A program made the translations under genes and the position numbers. 64,000 nucleotides of DNA, from the NCBI RefSeq assembly GCF_014698995.1, contig NZ_JACWZZ010000003.1, positions 372,001 through 436,000 of the forward strand. The letters run 5' to 3'. Positions 62,370-64,000 of this stretch are shown here, piece by piece; position 1 is the first letter of the stretch, and every line of letters begins with the position of its first letter. A model generated the notes under the pieces. The model made no database searches, was not told the DNA's origin, and saw only the letters and a program-made list of their open reading frames with translations. This DNA is from Hymenobacter duratus (GTDB taxonomy: Bacteria; Bacteroidota; Bacteroidia; Cytophagales; Hymenobacteraceae).

Positions 62370-64000
62370 TTATTTCTTCGACACCGTGACAACCTTTTTT
62401 GTCACCTTTTCACCCAGCTCCAGCTGCTGCTTGGCCTGGCCTGGGTCGGTGTTGAGCAGGCGCACGTTTTTGGCCTTTTCGGCGCCCGATACGCGCAGCA
62501 GCGTGGCAGTGTTGGCCGGGTACTTGATGCCGTCGAGGGTGATGTTGCGGCTGTTGTGCACTTCCATTACCGGGGCGGTGCTGATAGGCAGTAGCGTCAC
62601 ATTTTTCAGTTGGATGTTGTCGGCCTCGATGCACACCAGGCCCTTTTCGGCTTGCAGCACGGCGTTTTCGATGCTAATGTCTTTGATAGCCATTTCGGGC
62701 AGGCCGCGCACCAGGATGGCGGTTTTGGCGCCGTTGCAGGTGACGTTGCGGATGGCAATCTTCCGGAACTGCGGCGTGCTTTCGTCCACGGGCTTGGCCG
62801 GCGACACGGGCCGCTCCTTGGAGCCGGCCACCTGCGGCGACGGGTCCCGAATCATGTAGTACATGTCGAACAGGATGGCCTCGCCGCCGATGTCCTTCAT
62901 GTCCACGTTCTCAATAAAGATGTTCTCCACCACCCCGCCCCGGCCGCGCGTGGTCTTGAACCGGATACCAATGTCGGTGCCGATGAAGGTGAGGTTCTGG
63001 GCGTAGATGTTGCGCGCCCCGCCCGACATTTCGGAGCCGATGACGAAGCCGCCGTGCGCCCGGTACACGGTGCAGTTGCGAATCAGTACGTTTTCGGTGG
63101 GCATGGCCCGCGCCCGGCCCTGCTCGTTGCGGCCGCTCTTGATGCAGATGGCATCGTCGCCCACGTCGAAGGTGCAGTTTTCCACGAGGGCGCGGTTAAT
63201 GGATTCCAGGTCCAGGGCGTCGGTGTTGGGTGTGTAGGGGCCGTTGCGTACGGTCAGGTTGCGCACGGTCACGTCCTGGCTGCGCATGGGGTGCACCGTC
63301 CAGGCCGGCGAGTTCTGGAACGTCACGCCTTCCAGCAGCAGCCGCTGGCAGTTGTCGAGCACCAGGAAGTCAGGCCGCAGGTAGTCTTTCAGGTCCGCGA
63401 AATCCTGCACGTTTTGCTTCTCGGGCGTCAGCACGCCGGCTTCCTTCACGGTAGTTCCCTTCAGGCTTTGCGCCGACGGGTACCAACGGTCCTGCTTTTC
63501 GTTGAGGAAGCCGCCCGAGGCCACCAGCTTTTTCCACTCGCCCTCGGGCGTGCGGCCCTTCTGCACCATCCACCACGCCTCGCCGGCCCCATCGAGGATG
63601 CCATGGCCGGTGATGGCCACGTTCTGCAGGTTCTGGCCGTAGATGAGGGGCTGGTTGCGCACCGCGTCGAGGCCCTCCCAGTTGGTTTTGATGAGCTGGT
63701 AATCGGCGTGTTGGTTGCTGAACTGCACGAAGGCGCCCGCCGCCAGGTGCAGGTTCACGTTGGAGCGCAGCGTGAGGGGACCGGTGCGCCAGTGCCCGCG
63801 CGGCACCAGCACCACGCCCCCGCCCTTGCGGCTGCACGCGTCAATGGCATCGGTGAAGGCCTTGGTGTTGGCGGTCAGGCCATCGGCCACGGCCCCGAAC
63901 TGGGTGATGCGCACGGTGTCCTGGGGGAAGCGGGTGGCCTGTACGGGCGGCAGGTTGGGCACGAAGGACTGGGCGGAAGCCAGCGCGGGCAGCGTCAGCA
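62370..64000 (-). CDS. GH28 family polygalacturonase, 5' end beyond the window
   Basis: At least 543 codons; translation continues past 64000, where the residues TLPALASAQS look like the end of a signal peptide, so only its start is missing. The right-handed beta-helix has the GH28 catalytic residues: NTDALDLES, the pair in VGDDAICIKSG, and HGGFVIGSEMSGG (His). It hydrolyses alpha-1,4-galacturonan, typically exo-acting when long. The GH105 gene is 54 nt downstream on the same strand. Confidence 0.92.
   Translation of the reverse strand, partial: LTLPALASAQSFVPNLPPVQATRFPQDTVRITQFGAVADGLTANTKAFTDAIDACSRKGGGVVLVPRGHWRTGPLTLRSNVNLHLAAGAFVQFSNQHADYQLIKTNWEGLDAVRNQPLIYGQNLQNVAITGHGILDGAGEAWWMVQKGRTPEGEWKKLVASGGFLNEKQDRWYPSAQSLKGTTVKEAGVLTPEKQNVQDFADLKDYLRPDFLVLDNCQRLLLEGVTFQNSPAWTVHPMRSQDVTVRNLTVRNGPYTPNTDALDLESINRALVENCTFDVGDDAICIKSGRNEQGRARAMPTENVLIRNCTVYRAHGGFVIGSEMSGGARNIYAQNLTFIGTDIGIRFKTTRGRGGVVENIFIENVDMKDIGGEAILFDMYYMIRDPSPQVAGSKERPVSPAKPVDESTPQFRKIAIRNVTCNGAKTAILVRGLPEMAIKDISIENAVLQAEKGLVCIEADNIQLKNVTLLPISTAPVMEVHNSRNITLDGIKYPANTATLLRVSGAEKAKNVRLLNTDPGQAKQQLELGEKVTKKVVTVSKK

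Overview
The window looks like a chromosomal segment of a GC-rich member of the Bacteroidota, most likely Hymenobacter or a close relative (order Cytophagales). Evidence: SusC/SusD pairs and exported glycosidases, promoters of the Bacteroidota type (TTG, about 20 bp, TAnnTTTG), menaquinone biosynthesis (menC), families typical of the phylum (DUF3276, DUF3822, DUF4296, DUF1573), and dispersed inverted repeats of the kind common in Hymenobacter. No rRNA, tRNA, CRISPR array, prophage or complete insertion sequence was recognised. The species assignment is inference.

Layout. (1) 1-14035: a polysaccharide utilisation locus (PUL) aimed at beta-glucan (laminarin or mixed-linkage type): GH5 enzyme with a C-terminal CBM6-like domain, an unusual 7TM receptor carrying a transposase-type zinc ribbon, SusC, SusD, a PKD lipoprotein and two GH16 beta-glucanases. 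It is closed by a small IS630-like helix-turn-helix protein and a hypothetical membrane protein. (2) 14087-21911, mostly minus strand: UbiB/AarF kinase, phasin-like protein with an Ala/Lys-rich tail, HSL-type esterase, acyltransferase, secreted aspartyl protease with PDZ, MenC, KGG stress protein. (3) 22169-27159: egtB-egtD-aminotransferase (ergothioneine) and a MATE exporter. (4) 27252-32862: DUF922 protease-like protein, CsaA, DUF4296 lipoprotein, then a Bat-type group (DUF58, membrane protein, VWA protein), YggS and DUF423. (5) 32940-43832: housekeeping genes including a RecD-like helicase, PaaI thioesterase, two Nudix enzymes, coaD, threonine aldolase, phosphoesterases and an AlkA-type glycosylase. 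A DUF559 nuclease-like gene sits here inside a 44-bp inverted-repeat cassette. (6) 43839-53541: second DUF58, DUF3276, YchF, isocitrate dehydrogenase, a cupredoxin plus copper P-type ATPase pair, and a fatty acid desaturase. (7) 53778-64000: a second carbohydrate region (GH97, aldose 1-epimerase, GH2, GH105, GH28) fitting pectin or rhamnogalacturonan side-chain breakdown and running off the right edge.

The strongest oddities are the 7TM receptor fused to an IS1595-type DNA-binding module inside the beta-glucan PUL, and the DUF559 cassette whose gene end is encoded by its own flanking repeat. Several dispersed palindromes sit exactly at gene ends, and a set of promoters lies so close to the start codon that leaderless mRNAs are likely.
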